NCBI RefSeq assembly: GCF_024055795.1
Contig: NZ_JAMXMY010000002.1
Coordinates: 372,001-436,000 of the forward strand
Length of the DNA stretch: 64,000 nt
Direction of reading: 5' to 3'
From: Actinoallomurus purpureus
GTDB taxonomy: Bacteria > Actinomycetota > Actinomycetes > Streptosporangiales > Streptosporangiaceae
Position 1 is the first letter of the stretch. Every line of letters begins with the position of its first letter. This document shows, piece by piece, positions 48,303 to 55,930 of this stretch. The position numbers were made by a program, and so were the translations under genes. Under the pieces are notes generated by a model. The model had not been told where the DNA came from, did not search any database, and was given only the letters and a program-made list of their open reading frames with translations.

Positions 48303-48710
48303 GGGGGACCCTCACGTCGGCCTCCTTCGCTGGTCGGGATGTGATCACCCCTTCCATGTCGGGAGCGCCGCCGGCCTTACACCTCGGGGTCACGGCCTGC
48401 ACCGCGGCGGTCGTCCGCGTGTCGTGACGGCGGCTCGCGGGACACGACCGCCGGATTCAGGCTGCTCGGCGGGTCGGCACGTGGCAGCTGATCATTGACA
48501 CGGTGATCTGGTCTGTCAGGATCCTCCCTGGCACCCCGGAGTCGAACAACCCACCGGCGCGGAGCACCCAGGCGGTGAACCGCGATCCTGAGGCTGTTCC
48601 GGCCCGGACCAGCAGGAGGCGGCCTCCAACGGGCTTTCGCGGAAGGATTCCGGATCGTCTAAAACGCTGGCATTGTGTTCCTTCGTCGCGTTTGAACGGG
48701 GGGAGGGATT
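48303..48710. other. Intergenic region with candidate promoter
   Basis: The 408-bp space between the sigma pseudogene and the GT-C gene shows no supported gene. TTGACA at 48495-48500 and CAGGAT at 48517-48522 (16-bp spacing) form a possible promoter reading toward the GT-C gene. A stem GGCGGTCGT (48407) with ACGACCGCC (48444) is also present. Confidence 0.35.
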
Positions 48711-50432
48711 TTGACCAGTGTCGAGGAGCGGGTCGCCGATGATCCGGGCCCGGTGGTGGTGGACGGGGACGGACCCGGCCGCCTGAGCCGTGGCCTGGGG
48801 TTCGCCCGCCGGCACCGCGTCTTCCTCGCCGTCCTAGTCCCCGCGGTGGCGCTGCGCCTGATCACGATGCTCGGCTATCGCGGCGCGCTGTGGTTCCCCG
48901 ACTCCTACGACTACGTCAGCGGGGCGGTATCCCTCACGCCCAACCTCATCCGCCCCAGCGGCTACTCCCTCTTCCTCTGGCTGCTGTCCCCGTTCCACAG
49001 CCTGACCCTCGTCGTGCTCGTGCAGCACGCGATGGGCGTCGCGGTCGGCGTCATGGTGTACGCGCTGCTGCGCCACCGCTTCGGGCTGCCCGCCTGGGCG
49101 GCGTCCGCCGCGGCGGTCCCCGCGCTGTTCGACGCCTTCGGCATCCAGCTCGAACACCTCATCCTGTCCGACTCGCTGTTCACCTTCCTGGTGACGCTGG
49201 CGGTGACCCTCGCCCTGTGGCGGAGGGCGCCGAGCACCCGGCGGACGGCCGCCGTCTGCCTGCTCGTCGGTCTCGCCGCGGTCACCCGCTCGGTGGGACT
49301 CCCGGTGCTCGTCCTGGTCCTGGCCTGGCTGGCCGTACGCCGGGCCGGTCTGCGCGCCATCGCCGCCGGACTGGTGGCCGGGCTGCTGCCCGTCGTGCTG
49401 TACGCCGGGTGGTTCTCCTCGCGTACGCACCAGTTCGGGCTCACGTACAGCACAGGGATCTTCCTCTACAGCAGGACCATCCCGTTCGCCGACTGCCGGA
49501 AGATCAAGCCACCGGTCGACGAGCTGCCGCTGTGCATCGACACGCCTCCGGCGAAGCGCGGGCGGTCGCAGTTCTACATCTGGGGCCGGACCTCGCCGTT
49601 CCACCGGCTCGGCGCGCGCAAGTTCACGCCCGACATCGAGGGCCGGGCGGGCGACTTCGCCAAGCGGGCGATCATCGCCCAGCCGGGCGACTACGCCGAG
49701 ACGGTGGCCTCCGACCTGCTGCGGACGTTCCGCTGGCACCACCCGCCGTTCCCGGAGCCCACCACCTACGGCTACTACCTCTTCCAGGTCCACCCGCCGC
49801 AGCCGCCGCCCGTCGCGGTGGCGAGGATGCGGCCGTACGACCCGGGACACCTGAATACGAAGGTCGTCCGGCCGTACGCCGGGATCATGCGGGCCTACCA
49901 GCGCTACTTCTTCCTGCGCGGCACGATGTTCGGCCTGATCCTCCTCGTGGGGCTGGGCGCGCTGCTGCGCCGGCGGTGGGAGGCGCTGCTGCCCTGGACC
50001 GTGGCGGTCGCCGCCATCGTCGTGCCGCCGACCACCGCCGAGTTCGACTACCGCTACGTCATCCCCGCGGTCCCCGCCGCCTGCATCGCCGCCGCCCTCG
50101 CCCTCACCCGGCGAGACGGCGACACGGATGACGCCAACCGGAGCGACGGGTCCTCGTGGTGTGATGTGCCGACCAGAGTCGGCGGTGGTCGAACGACTCG
50201 GCCATCGCTCGGCATCCAACCAAGGATGCCCCGGCGGCGGAGGCGGCATGAGCCGGGTCAGACGGGTCCACTATGCGACGAGTGCAGGTCAGTGGAGCTC
50301 GTAGCGCATCTCGTAGTCGCCCACCTTCAGGCCGGCCGTGACACCCGTGACGTGGGCGTAACGAGCGCCCCCGTCTGCTGGTGCACGTCGGTCTGGACCT
50401 TGGTGATCGCATCCTTGGCGCTGTCGGTCTAG
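48711..50432 (+). CDS. GT-C-type membrane glycosyltransferase, C-terminus altered
   Basis: A multi-helix membrane protein of 573 residues as read. After a cytoplasmic leader come RVFLAVLVPAVALRLITMLG and GALWFPDSYDYVSGAVSLTP, with the acidic first-loop motif of ArnT/PMT-like GT-C enzymes, about ten more helices, and YFFLRGTMFGLILLVGLGAL with TTAEFDYRYVIPAVPAACIA. TTG 48711 follows GGGGGGAGGG. The last 105 residues or so (from about 50116) have no membrane or family character and run antisense over a gene fragment; the natural tail may be the one at 51242-51323. Confidence 0.72.
   Translation: MTSVEERVADDPGPVVVDGDGPGRLSRGLGFARRHRVFLAVLVPAVALRLITMLGYRGALWFPDSYDYVSGAVSLTPNLIRPSGYSLFLWLLSPFHSLTLVVLVQHAMGVAVGVMVYALLRHRFGLPAWAASAAAVPALFDAFGIQLEHLILSDSLFTFLVTLAVTLALWRRAPSTRRTAAVCLLVGLAAVTRSVGLPVLVLVLAWLAVRRAGLRAIAAGLVAGLLPVVLYAGWFSSRTHQFGLTYSTGIFLYSRTIPFADCRKIKPPVDELPLCIDTPPAKRGRSQFYIWGRTSPFHRLGARKFTPDIEGRAGDFAKRAIIAQPGDYAETVASDLLRTFRWHHPPFPEPTTYGYYLFQVHPPQPPPVAVARMRPYDPGHLNTKVVRPYAGIMRAYQRYFFLRGTMFGLILLVGLGALLRRRWEALLPWTVAVAAIVVPPTTAEFDYRYVIPAVPAACIAAALALTRRDGDTDDANRSDGSSWCDVPTRVGGGRTTRPSLGIQPRMPRRRRRHEPGQTGPLCDECRSVELVAHLVVAHLQAGRDTRDVGVTSAPVCWCTSVWTLVIASLALSV
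49904..50115 (+). repeat. 212-bp direct repeat, copy 1 (in GT-C gene)
   Basis: Encodes the last helices of the GT-C protein. It is about 95% identical to 51029-51241, in the same orientation, 1.1 kb apart. The two copies bracket an insertion with a gene fragment, a small peptide gene and a terminator. Confidence 0.92.
50289..50432 (-). pseudogene. C-terminal gene fragment, frameshifted
   Basis: On the minus strand DSAKDAITKVQTDVHQQTGA is followed, after a one-base frame change near 50370, by RYAHVTGVTAGLKVGDYEMR and YELH with a stop at 50289-50291. Both parts have natural protein composition, unlike the run-on of the GT-C gene on the other strand. No start or upstream part is present. The parent protein is not recognised. 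Confidence 0.4.
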
Positions 50433-50471
50433 ACGCGCGCGGGCCAACATGGCAACGGCTCGGGCGACTAC

Positions 50472-50506
50472 CTGGCCCCCGACACGCAGCGCGCGCCGGG
50501 GGCCAG
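50472..50506 (-). terminator. Terminator of the small peptide gene
   Basis: CTGGCCCCCG and CGGGGGCCAG form a perfect 10-bp stem 9 bp after the stop of the peptide gene at 50515. Confidence 0.8.
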
Positions 50507-50514
50507 TGACTTGG

Positions 50515-50640
50515 CTAGCTGGGCTGCTCGTCCTCGTCGGGGATCTCCTCGGTGAAGATCTCGACCAGGTTGCCGCCTACGTTGTAGGAGGCCTCGAGGG
50601 TCCTGTCCTCGCCGCTGGTGGAGGGCTCGTTACTGGACAT
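50515..50640 (-). CDS. Small acidic peptide (41 aa), possible RiPP precursor
   Basis: Encodes 41 residues: MSSNEPSTSGEDRTLEASYN followed by VGGNLVEIFTEEIPDEDEQP and Ser. It has a good ribosome site (AAGGGG 6 bp before ATG 50640) and its own terminator, so it is a self-contained unit. The hydrophilic, acidic character with a short hydrophobic stretch recalls precursors of ribosomally made peptides, but no maturase, protease or exporter adjoins. Not recognised as a known precursor family; antitoxin or orphan peptide are alternatives. Confidence 0.55.
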   Translation of the reverse strand: MSSNEPSTSGEDRTLEASYNVGGNLVEIFTEEIPDEDEQPS

Positions 50641-51028
50641 TTTTGCCCCTTTTCGGTTCGCCTAGTTTTTGTCCCTGCCACGAATGGCGGGGACGGTCCG
50701 GTCTCTGATGGCCGAAACCGAGTAGGACTGTCCAACGCTGCGGAGATCCGGCAAGTAATGATGGTCCGCAAGACGGAACCGGATCGCATGCAAGTCGTCG
50801 CCGCACACACCCAGACCGGGACTGTACGGTCAACGGTTTGCGCCGTGAGGCGCTGTGATTCGTGTGCGGGTGTGAGACCCGCGGGGACGGCGCGGGTCCG
50901 GCAAACGAGACGGGAAGGTGGACGCGAAGAACCAGCGGTGTAAAGCCCCTCAAGACCTCCGTCAGCTCAAACCCGGTGGATGCGGGCTGGATCGCGGTGC
51001 GCATCGCCCGTAAGGGTGGAAGCTCTTG

Positions 51029-51323
51029 CTACTTCTTCCTGCGTGGCACGGTGTTCGGCCTGATCCTCCTCGTGGGGCTGGGCGCGCTGGTGCGCCGGCG
51101 GTGGGAGGCGCTGCTGCCCTGGACCGTGGCGGTCGCCGCCATCGTCGTGCCCCCGACCACCGCCGAGTTCGACTACCGCTACGTCATCCCCGCGGTCCCC
51201 GCCGCCTGCGTCGCCGCCGCTCTCGCCTTCACCCGCCGCGACCCCGCCGAAGGGGCACCGGCCGCCGCAGCCGCGTCGGCCGACGGTGGCCCGCCATGCC
51301 GGGACGGGAAGGCAGAGGCGTAG
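51029..51323 (+). pseudogene. 3' fragment of a GT-C gene (second repeat copy)
   Basis: The frame carries YFFLRGTVFGLILLVGLGAL through TTAEFDYRYVIPAVPAACVA, the duplicated last helices. It then has a Pro/Ala-rich cytoplasmic tail RRDPAEGAPAAAAASADGGP ending at 51323. It has no start and lacks all upstream helices. It may be what is left of a tandem paralogue, or the original end of the 48711 gene displaced by an insertion. Confidence 0.8.
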
Positions 51324-51401
51324 GCCGTCCCGGTCGTACGCGGGTCCCGGGGCTGACTGGAGAGGCGTAGGCGCTCCTGGCCGCAGCACGTGGTCCCGCC
51401 T

Positions 51402-51469
51402 GCACACAAACGACCTATCGATCTTCCATTCGCCCAGGAACCTGTGATCGTCGACTCGCATTTGTGTGC
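51402..51469. repeat. 68-bp segment with 9-bp inverted ends
   Basis: GCACACAAA at 51402-51410 and TTTGTGTGC at 51461-51469 are perfect inverted ends. The 383-bp gap 51324-51706 has no gene; it holds this segment and the family A copy at 51533. Confidence 0.45.
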
Positions 51470-51532
51470 GGACGGACCTCCGCACCGCCCGTGGTCACCT
51501 CGGACGATCACGCTGCGGCGGTCGGCCGAGCG

Positions 51533-51611
51533 AAATGCTCGGCGAAGGGTCGGCGTGTCCGGCGGTCTGACGTGTTTTGTCGGTGCCTATCGCAACGGTT
51601 GCCGAGCGTTC
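51533..51611. repeat. 79-bp dispersed inverted-repeat element, family A, copy 2
   Basis: Ends AAATGCTCGGC and GCCGAGCGTTC, 79 bp overall. The right half TTTTGTCGGTGCCTATCG then CAACGGTTGCCGAGC is close to copy 3 (TTTGTCGGTGCGGTTGCCG). A local GCCGAGC...GCTCGGC hairpin overlaps the left end. Confidence 0.75.
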
Positions 51612-51706
51612 GGTACGCCTGCCGTCCGCTCACCCGGCGCCAACCGCGAGAGGGCGTCGCGGCCCCCGGCCGATTCGTGTGGCCACTGCCGGGGGACGCG
51701 GCACAT

Positions 51707-51901
51707 CTAGGGCTCCGCCCGGTCGGGGCGGAACTGCCGGTCGTAGAGCTCGATGCTCTTGCGCGCGGCCTCGGGATACCGCCGTACGAGCCGGTCGAGC
51801 TGCGTCAGCTCGACGGCCTGGGACACTCCCTGCGAACCGATCGAGTCCAGGGTCGCGAGGAATTCGTTGACCGAGCGCATGAGCTCGTCCGGCGAGGTCA
51901 T
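51707..51901 (-). CDS. Small hypothetical protein in XRE/DUF397 locus (64 aa)
   Basis: A 64-residue helical protein: DELMRSVNEFLATLDSIGSQ, ELTQLDRLVRRYPEAARKSI, ELYDRQFRPDRAEP. It starts in an ATGA overlap with the gene upstream, so the two are coupled. No family recognised; its context beside an XRE regulator and DUF397 protein suggests an actinobacterial regulatory module. Confidence 0.75.
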   Translation of the reverse strand: MTSPDELMRSVNEFLATLDSIGSQGVSQAVELTQLDRLVRRYPEAARKSIELYDRQFRPDRAEP

Positions 51902-52185
51902 TTCCGAGGTGGGAGTGGAACGGAGACGACCTTCTTGATCAGCTCCACGGCCTTTTCGATCTCTTCCGCGCCGCAGATCGGCTTGTCCCAGGACCACCAC
52001 CAGCAGAGCCTTTCGTTGTGGTCCGGTTTCGCCGTGACGATCTCGGCGAGGTGATTGCTGGTCCCCGGAGCGTGAACGTAGACCCGTGTCGGTCCCTGCT
52101 GCTGGGCGTCCAGCCCGGCCTGCTGGCAGGCGATGGTGAGTTTTCCGGCGAGTTCGTGAACGTCTTCGGCGGTGTTGATGGTCAT
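51898..52185 (-). CDS. Hypothetical protein upstream of the 64-aa gene (95 aa)
   Basis: A 95-residue protein starting TINTAEDVHELAGKLTIACQ, with a middle VYVHAPGTSNHLAEIVTAKP and an aromatic core LCWWWSWDKPICGAEEIEKA. ATG 52185 follows CAGGGAGTCACA. It is divergent from the XRE regulator at 52311 across 125 bp. Proteins of this pattern are seen beside XRE/DUF397 pairs; function unknown. Confidence 0.75.
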   Translation of the reverse strand: MTINTAEDVHELAGKLTIACQQAGLDAQQQGPTRVYVHAPGTSNHLAEIVTAKPDHNERLCWWWSWDKPICGAEEIEKAVELIKKVVSVPLPPRK

Positions 52186-52310
52186 TGTGACTCCCTGTTG
52201 TCGTTCGACTCCACAGATTGACTGAGAAGTCGTACGCTGGGAGCCCCCAACGCGTGGAGCACGAGGAGACAAGAGGCACGTCCCGCGTTTGTACGGAAGG
52301 TGTACGGCCA

Positions 52311-53117
52311 ATGTCGGGAAACCACATGACGGCGCGGCAGTTCGTCGGCAGGGAGATCCGCCACGCCCGCGAATCCAAGCAGCTCACCCGTGCCGAACTG
52401 GCGAAGACCTTCCCGGTATCCGAATCCCTCGTCGCATCCTGGGAAACCGGACGTCTTATCCCGAAAACGGAATATATTCCTCACCTAACGGGCATTTTGG
52501 GCCTACCGGATGTAATCCTGCGTATACTCGATGATCTGGTCAGTAGGGAGGTCGCACCGGAGTGGCTCGACAAGTGGACCAGAGTGGAATGCGAAGCCAC
52601 GACGTTGCTCTGGTACGAGTCGACGGTCATTCCCGGACTCCTGCAGACGGAGGAGTACGCGCGTGCGGTGCTCCGCCTCGGGAAGCCGTCTCCCCTTGAT
52701 CTTGAGGGGCAGGTGAGTACACGGCTGGCAAGGCAGAAGGCTCTGACGCGCGAAGATCCCCCGCTCTACCACGCCGTACTCGACGAGGCGGTGATCAGGC
52801 GGCCGGTAGGCAGTCCGAAGACGATGCGTGATCAATTAATTCGGCTGGTCGAGCTCTCGGAACGAGACGAGGTCATCATTCAGGTGATCCCCTTCGAGGT
52901 CGGGGCGCACGCTGGATTCGCCGGACCGATCGTTCTCGCGAGTATCAACGGCGCCGAGGTCGCGTATGTGGACAATGCGCTCCGCGGGGAAGTGGTAGAA
53001 AAACCGGAAGACGTCGCGGCGATCCGGCGACTCTGGCAGATGCTGAGCGCCAAGGCGCTGCATGAAGACGCATCGATCGAGCTCATCACGAAGGCAGCAC
53101 ACGAATGGGTAACCTGA
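52311..53117 (+). CDS. XRE regulator with DUF5753 C-terminal domain
   Basis: A 268-residue regulator. Helix-turn-helix REIRHARESKQLTRAELAKT with SESLVASWETGRLIPKTEYI (about residues 10-60) is followed by the DUF5753 domain: EWLDKWTRVECEATTLLWYE, VIPGLLQTEEYARAVLRLG and VIQVIPFEVGAHAGFAGPIV. These actinomycete regulators pair with a DUF397 protein, as in WhiJ-type switches; here DUF397 starts inside the last codons. GC content is lower than the neighbours, possibly a sign of transfer (impression only). Confidence 0.92.
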   Translation: MSGNHMTARQFVGREIRHARESKQLTRAELAKTFPVSESLVASWETGRLIPKTEYIPHLTGILGLPDVILRILDDLVSREVAPEWLDKWTRVECEATTLLWYESTVIPGLLQTEEYARAVLRLGKPSPLDLEGQVSTRLARQKALTREDPPLYHAVLDEAVIRRPVGSPKTMRDQLIRLVELSERDEVIIQVIPFEVGAHAGFAGPIVLASINGAEVAYVDNALRGEVVEKPEDVAAIRRLWQMLSAKALHEDASIELITKAAHEWVT

Positions 53118-53197
53118 GCTGGCGCAAGTCGACGCGAAGCAGTAACAACGGTGGCGCTTGCGTCGAGGTCGCCGTTGCCGAGAAGAGCAGCGAGTAG
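53105..53197 (+). CDS. Truncated DUF397 protein (30 aa)
   Basis: Overlaps the regulator stop by 13 bp. The peptide GNLSWRKSTRSSNNGGACVE and VAVAEKSSE is the N-terminal half of a DUF397 domain, which normally continues with VxVRDSK...F for 60-70 residues. It ends early at 53195 TAG (followed by TAA). It may be an intentional short form or a truncation; a terminator follows directly. Confidence 0.7.
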   Translation: MGNLSWRKSTRSSNNGGACVEVAVAEKSSE

Positions 53198-53211
53198 TAA
53201 ACCCCCCTGAC

Positions 53212-53250
53212 GTCCCCCGTCCTTGCTTACCGGAGCCAAGGGCGGGGGAC
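53212..53250 (+). terminator. Terminator of the XRE/DUF397 locus
   Basis: GTCCCCCGTCCTTG pairs with CAAGGGCGGGGGAC (one G-T pair) across an 11-nt loop and is followed by TCTTTGTG, a classical intrinsic terminator. Confidence 0.9.
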
Positions 53251-53266
53251 TCTTTGTGTCGCAGGT

Positions 53267-54052
53267 TCAGCGCCGGCGGACGAGGAGGGGCTGGGCGACG
53301 GTTCCGAGTTGGCCGTCGGGGTCCGACAGGGTGGCGTGGGTGAGGCCGAGGCCGTCGTCGGACAGGTCGGTGCGGCAGTCCAGGTGCACCCAGTCGCCAT
53401 CCGGGTGGCGCAGCAGGGTGGTCGTCATTGTGGGCGGGATGGACAGCCACTGCTGGAGAGGAAGAGTCGCCGACAGGCCGTTGGCGGAGTCGGCGACGAT
53501 CAGCGTGCGGGCCAGGCCGGTCAGCTTCTGTCCCGCGATCAACGGGAGGCGGACGCGGGTCCAGGCCTGCGCCCGGCCGAGGGTGTCGTAGCCGCCCTGC
53601 GTGTAGCGCCATTCGATGGCCTGCCCGTAGCCCCAGTCGGTCAGGCCGTGGAAGTAGTCCTGCTCGGCCCGGGCCGGCGGCAGCGGAGGCGGTGCGACCT
53701 GCTCGGTCTGTGCGGGAGGAGTCGGCCCCGTCGCGATGTGCCAGGCGCGGGCGGTGACCGCCACCCGCCCGTCGACGATCATGTGTGCCTCGGTGAGGCG
53801 GACCTGCCGGCCGGGCCGCAGCGGGGTGACCTCGATGCGGGCGCGGCGGCGCGGGATGGGGGCGAGGAAGTCCACCGAGATCCGGGCCATCCGCATGCCG
53901 GGCGCGACCGTGGCATCGATGGTGTGAGCCAGCAGCGCGGTGGGGGGCCCGCCATGCTGCGCGTCGCGGTCCCAGGGGCTTTCGGTGGCGCGCGTCGGCT
54001 CATAGACGTCGTCGTCGGCAGGCAGGTAGAAGGCCTCGGGCTGATCGCTCAT
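53267..54052 (-). CDS. Acyl-CoA thioesterase-like double hot-dog protein
   Basis: A 261-residue protein with TesB-type double hot-dog features. The first domain has WDRDAQHGGPPTALLAHTID and MRMARISVDFLAPIPRRRAR; the second has LSIPPTMTTTLLRHPDGDWV and GLGLTHATLSDPDGQLGTVA. The catalytic Asp/Gln positions of TesB were not all confirmed. ATG 54052 follows GAGGAGCG. It probably hydrolyses acyl-CoA; substrate chain unknown. Confidence 0.82.
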   Translation of the reverse strand: MSDQPEAFYLPADDDVYEPTRATESPWDRDAQHGGPPTALLAHTIDATVAPGMRMARISVDFLAPIPRRRARIEVTPLRPGRQVRLTEAHMIVDGRVAVTARAWHIATGPTPPAQTEQVAPPPLPPARAEQDYFHGLTDWGYGQAIEWRYTQGGYDTLGRAQAWTRVRLPLIAGQKLTGLARTLIVADSANGLSATLPLQQWLSIPPTMTTTLLRHPDGDWVHLDCRTDLSDDGLGLTHATLSDPDGQLGTVAQPLLVRRR

Positions 54053-54138
54053 GGAACGCTCCTCGGGCAGGGGACTGCGTCGTGCCGAACCCCCGACATC
54101 CCTCGCCTTCGGTGTGGCGGGTCGTCTCGAGGTGAGCG

Positions 54139-54217
54139 TAACGCTCGGCAAAACGCCGATTCGCATGGCGTCTTGAGGTGATCCGTCCCGGTTTGTCGGT
54201 GCGGTTGCCGAGCCTTC
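54139..54217. repeat. 79-bp dispersed inverted-repeat element, family A, copy 3
   Basis: Ends TAACGCTCGGC and GCCGAGCCTTC, 79 bp, in the same orientation as copy 4 only 101 bp further on. Flanking GCG/CGC extends the inverted repeat. The 466-bp gap 54053-54518 contains copies 3 and 4 and no gene. Confidence 0.8.
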
Positions 54218-54318
54218 CGCACGCGCCGGCGAGGCCGTTCAGCCGCACCACCGGGGGTGCGCTCCCTCGATGGGCGGCCGGTCGCGCGCTGGGGCGCGAT
54301 TCGTCGCGGAAGCAGACG

Positions 54319-54397
54319 GAACGCTCGGTGAAGGAACGATCCGCGAAATGATCCTGGGCGCTGTGTCCCGGCCTCGCCCTGCGATTGCCGAGCATTC
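54319..54397. repeat. 79-bp dispersed inverted-repeat element, family A, copy 4
   Basis: Ends GAACGCTCGGT and GCCGAGCATTC, 79 bp. Aligned without gaps to copy 3 it shares TGTCCCGG-like and TGCG.TTGCCGAGC stretches in the right half. Confidence 0.8.
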
Positions 54398-54518
54398 CGC
54401 TCGCCGGCGGGTCGGCGCGTCCGGTGGGAAACCTGAGGTCGCTTTTCCGCCAGCGGTCGGCGGCGCCGTGCGGCAAGGTCATCCTCGGTCGATGCCGCGA
54501 AGATCGAGGACGGGGAGC

Positions 54519-55157
54519 ATGCACAAGGTCGCCGAGCTGAAGGTGCTCTACTTCGGGACTCCGGTGGTCCTGATCGGCTCACGGAACGAGGACGGCTCCG
54601 CCAATCTCGCGCCGATGTCGTCCGCGTGGTGGCTGGGTGACCGCTGCATGCTGGGTCTCGGCAACAGCGGACAGACGACGGCGAATCTCCGGCGTGAGCG
54701 TGAGTGCGTGCTGAACCTCGCGTCCTCGGTGATGGTCGACGCGGTCGACCGGCTCGCGCTGCTCACCGGGAAGCCCGAGGTCCCGGAATACAAGCGACGG
54801 CAGGGTTACCGCCATGAGCGGGACAAGTTCGGGGTGGCGGAGCTGACCGAGCAGCCCGCCGATCTGGTGCTGGCACCGCGCGTCGCCGAGTGCCCGATCC
54901 AGCTGGAGTGCGTGGTCGAGGCGATCCACCCGTTCGAGGGTCCGGATCTCAATGCGACGGCGTTCCACGTGAGGGTCGTCCGCAGCCACATCGAGGAAGA
55001 GCTGATCATCCCGGGGACGCACTACGTCGACCCGCTGCGGTGGGATCCGCTGATCATGAAGTTCTGCGAGTTCTTCGGCGGCGGGGAGAACATCCACCCG
55101 TCGCGGCTCGCCGAGGGCTGGAACATGCCCCACCGGTCCGAGCGCGCCCTCGGCTGA
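54519..55157 (+). CDS. Flavin reductase family protein
   Basis: A 212-residue FMN-binding split-barrel protein of the DIM6/NTAB type. It has the strand YFGTPVVLIGSRNEDGSANL, APMSSAWWLGDRCMLGLG and HYVDPLRWDPLIMKFCEFFG near the end. Such proteins reduce flavin for partner oxygenases or act alone; no partner is nearby. ATG 54519 follows GGGGAG; earlier in-frame Mets lie inside the repeat-rich leader. Confidence 0.87.
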   Translation: MHKVAELKVLYFGTPVVLIGSRNEDGSANLAPMSSAWWLGDRCMLGLGNSGQTTANLRRERECVLNLASSVMVDAVDRLALLTGKPEVPEYKRRQGYRHERDKFGVAELTEQPADLVLAPRVAECPIQLECVVEAIHPFEGPDLNATAFHVRVVRSHIEEELIIPGTHYVDPLRWDPLIMKFCEFFGGGENIHPSRLAEGWNMPHRSERALG

Positions 55158-55168
55158 GCGGCGGCAGC

Positions 55169-55230
55169 GTTGACTTTGGGATTATCGCCGTTCGCAGGGC
55201 CTTCCAAAGGGCGATAGTCCCAAAGTCAAC
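55169..55230. repeat. 62-bp long inverted repeat after the flavin reductase gene
   Basis: GTTGACTTTGGGATTATCGC (plus C) at 55169-55189 pairs with its complement at 55210-55230 over 21 bp with a single mismatch, with a 20-nt loop. It starts 11 bp after the gene and may serve as its terminator, but the stem is unusually AT-rich for this genome. The rest of 55158-55930 holds the family B copy, the second 17-bp array and no supported gene. Confidence 0.85.
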
Positions 55231-55471
55231 GGCCGCGCGGGAGCACCGGACCGGCTGGGCCTCTCGGCCAGAGCGGGATGGGGGAAGTGCGGCGCGGCGT
55301 CGACCTGCGCCTCCGCCGTCCGGCGCAGTCGAGTTCCTTCCGCCGCACCTCGCGTGTCCGACGAGGCGGCGGCGGCGCGGCCACCGCGACCGTCTCGCCC
55401 CGGTGCGGCACCGGTCACCGCAGGTGGGCGGAAGCTTCGAGCCACGGGCCCTCGACCGACAAAGGCGTCGT

Positions 55472-55547
55472 CGTTGACTCTTTGCCGCCGCCGTGGACGT
55501 GCAGGTGACCGAATCGCCCGGGTTGGGACGTCAACAGCGACGGCAAG
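55472..55547. repeat. Dispersed hairpin element, family B, copy 3
   Basis: Left segment CGTTGACTCTTTGCCGCCGC continues to GACG at 55499; right segment CGTCAACAGCGACGGCAAG is at 55529-55547; the loop is 29 nt. Stem matches are 15 of 19. The left segment is 26/28 identical to copy 2 at 33016. Confidence 0.7.
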
Positions 55548-55598
55548 CACTCAGATGCGTTGCCCCACGCCGCCCGCGCCGCCGCCGAAACCGTCCGG

Positions 55599-55700
55599 GG
55601 TCCGTCACCGTCCGGGGCCCGTCACGGTCGGGGGTCCGTCACGGTCGGGGGTCCGTCACGGTCGGGGGTCCGTCACGGTCGGGGGTCCGTCGCCGTCCGG
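55599..55700. repeat. Six 17-bp tandem repeats, second array
   Basis: Unit GGTCCGTCACGGTCGGG is repeated six times. The central copies are identical, and the outer ones (55599 and 55684) have diverged at two to four positions. Same unit length and copy number as the array at 13101, but unrelated in sequence. No spacers, no gene nearby on either strand to 55930. Confidence 0.9.
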
Positions 55701-55930
55701 CGTCTGTTCGCCGCGCGCGTTCGCCGTTCGGTGTTCGGGACGGCGCGTGCGGTTGACGGCGCGTGCCGGGCGCCTGCACACTGGATTCCATGCCAGCGCG
55801 CCGGATCCCGACCGCCCTCGTGGCCTCTCGCCACGCGGTCGCCGCGCTGTGCCCTTCGTGTTGTTGTCGCTGACCCCGCTCAGACCGACTGTCAGCCTGC
55901 GGCATGCGCCGCGCCACGAAGGACTTCTCG

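Noticed and set aside
48520-48600. tRNA gene
   Set aside because: A GAGTCGAAC stretch recalls a T-loop, but no acceptor stem, D-arm or anticodon arm could be folded.
50515-50640. Lasso peptide precursor (core starting GGN)
   Set aside because: A Gly with a downstream Glu exists, but the penultimate leader Thr and the maturation genes are absent.
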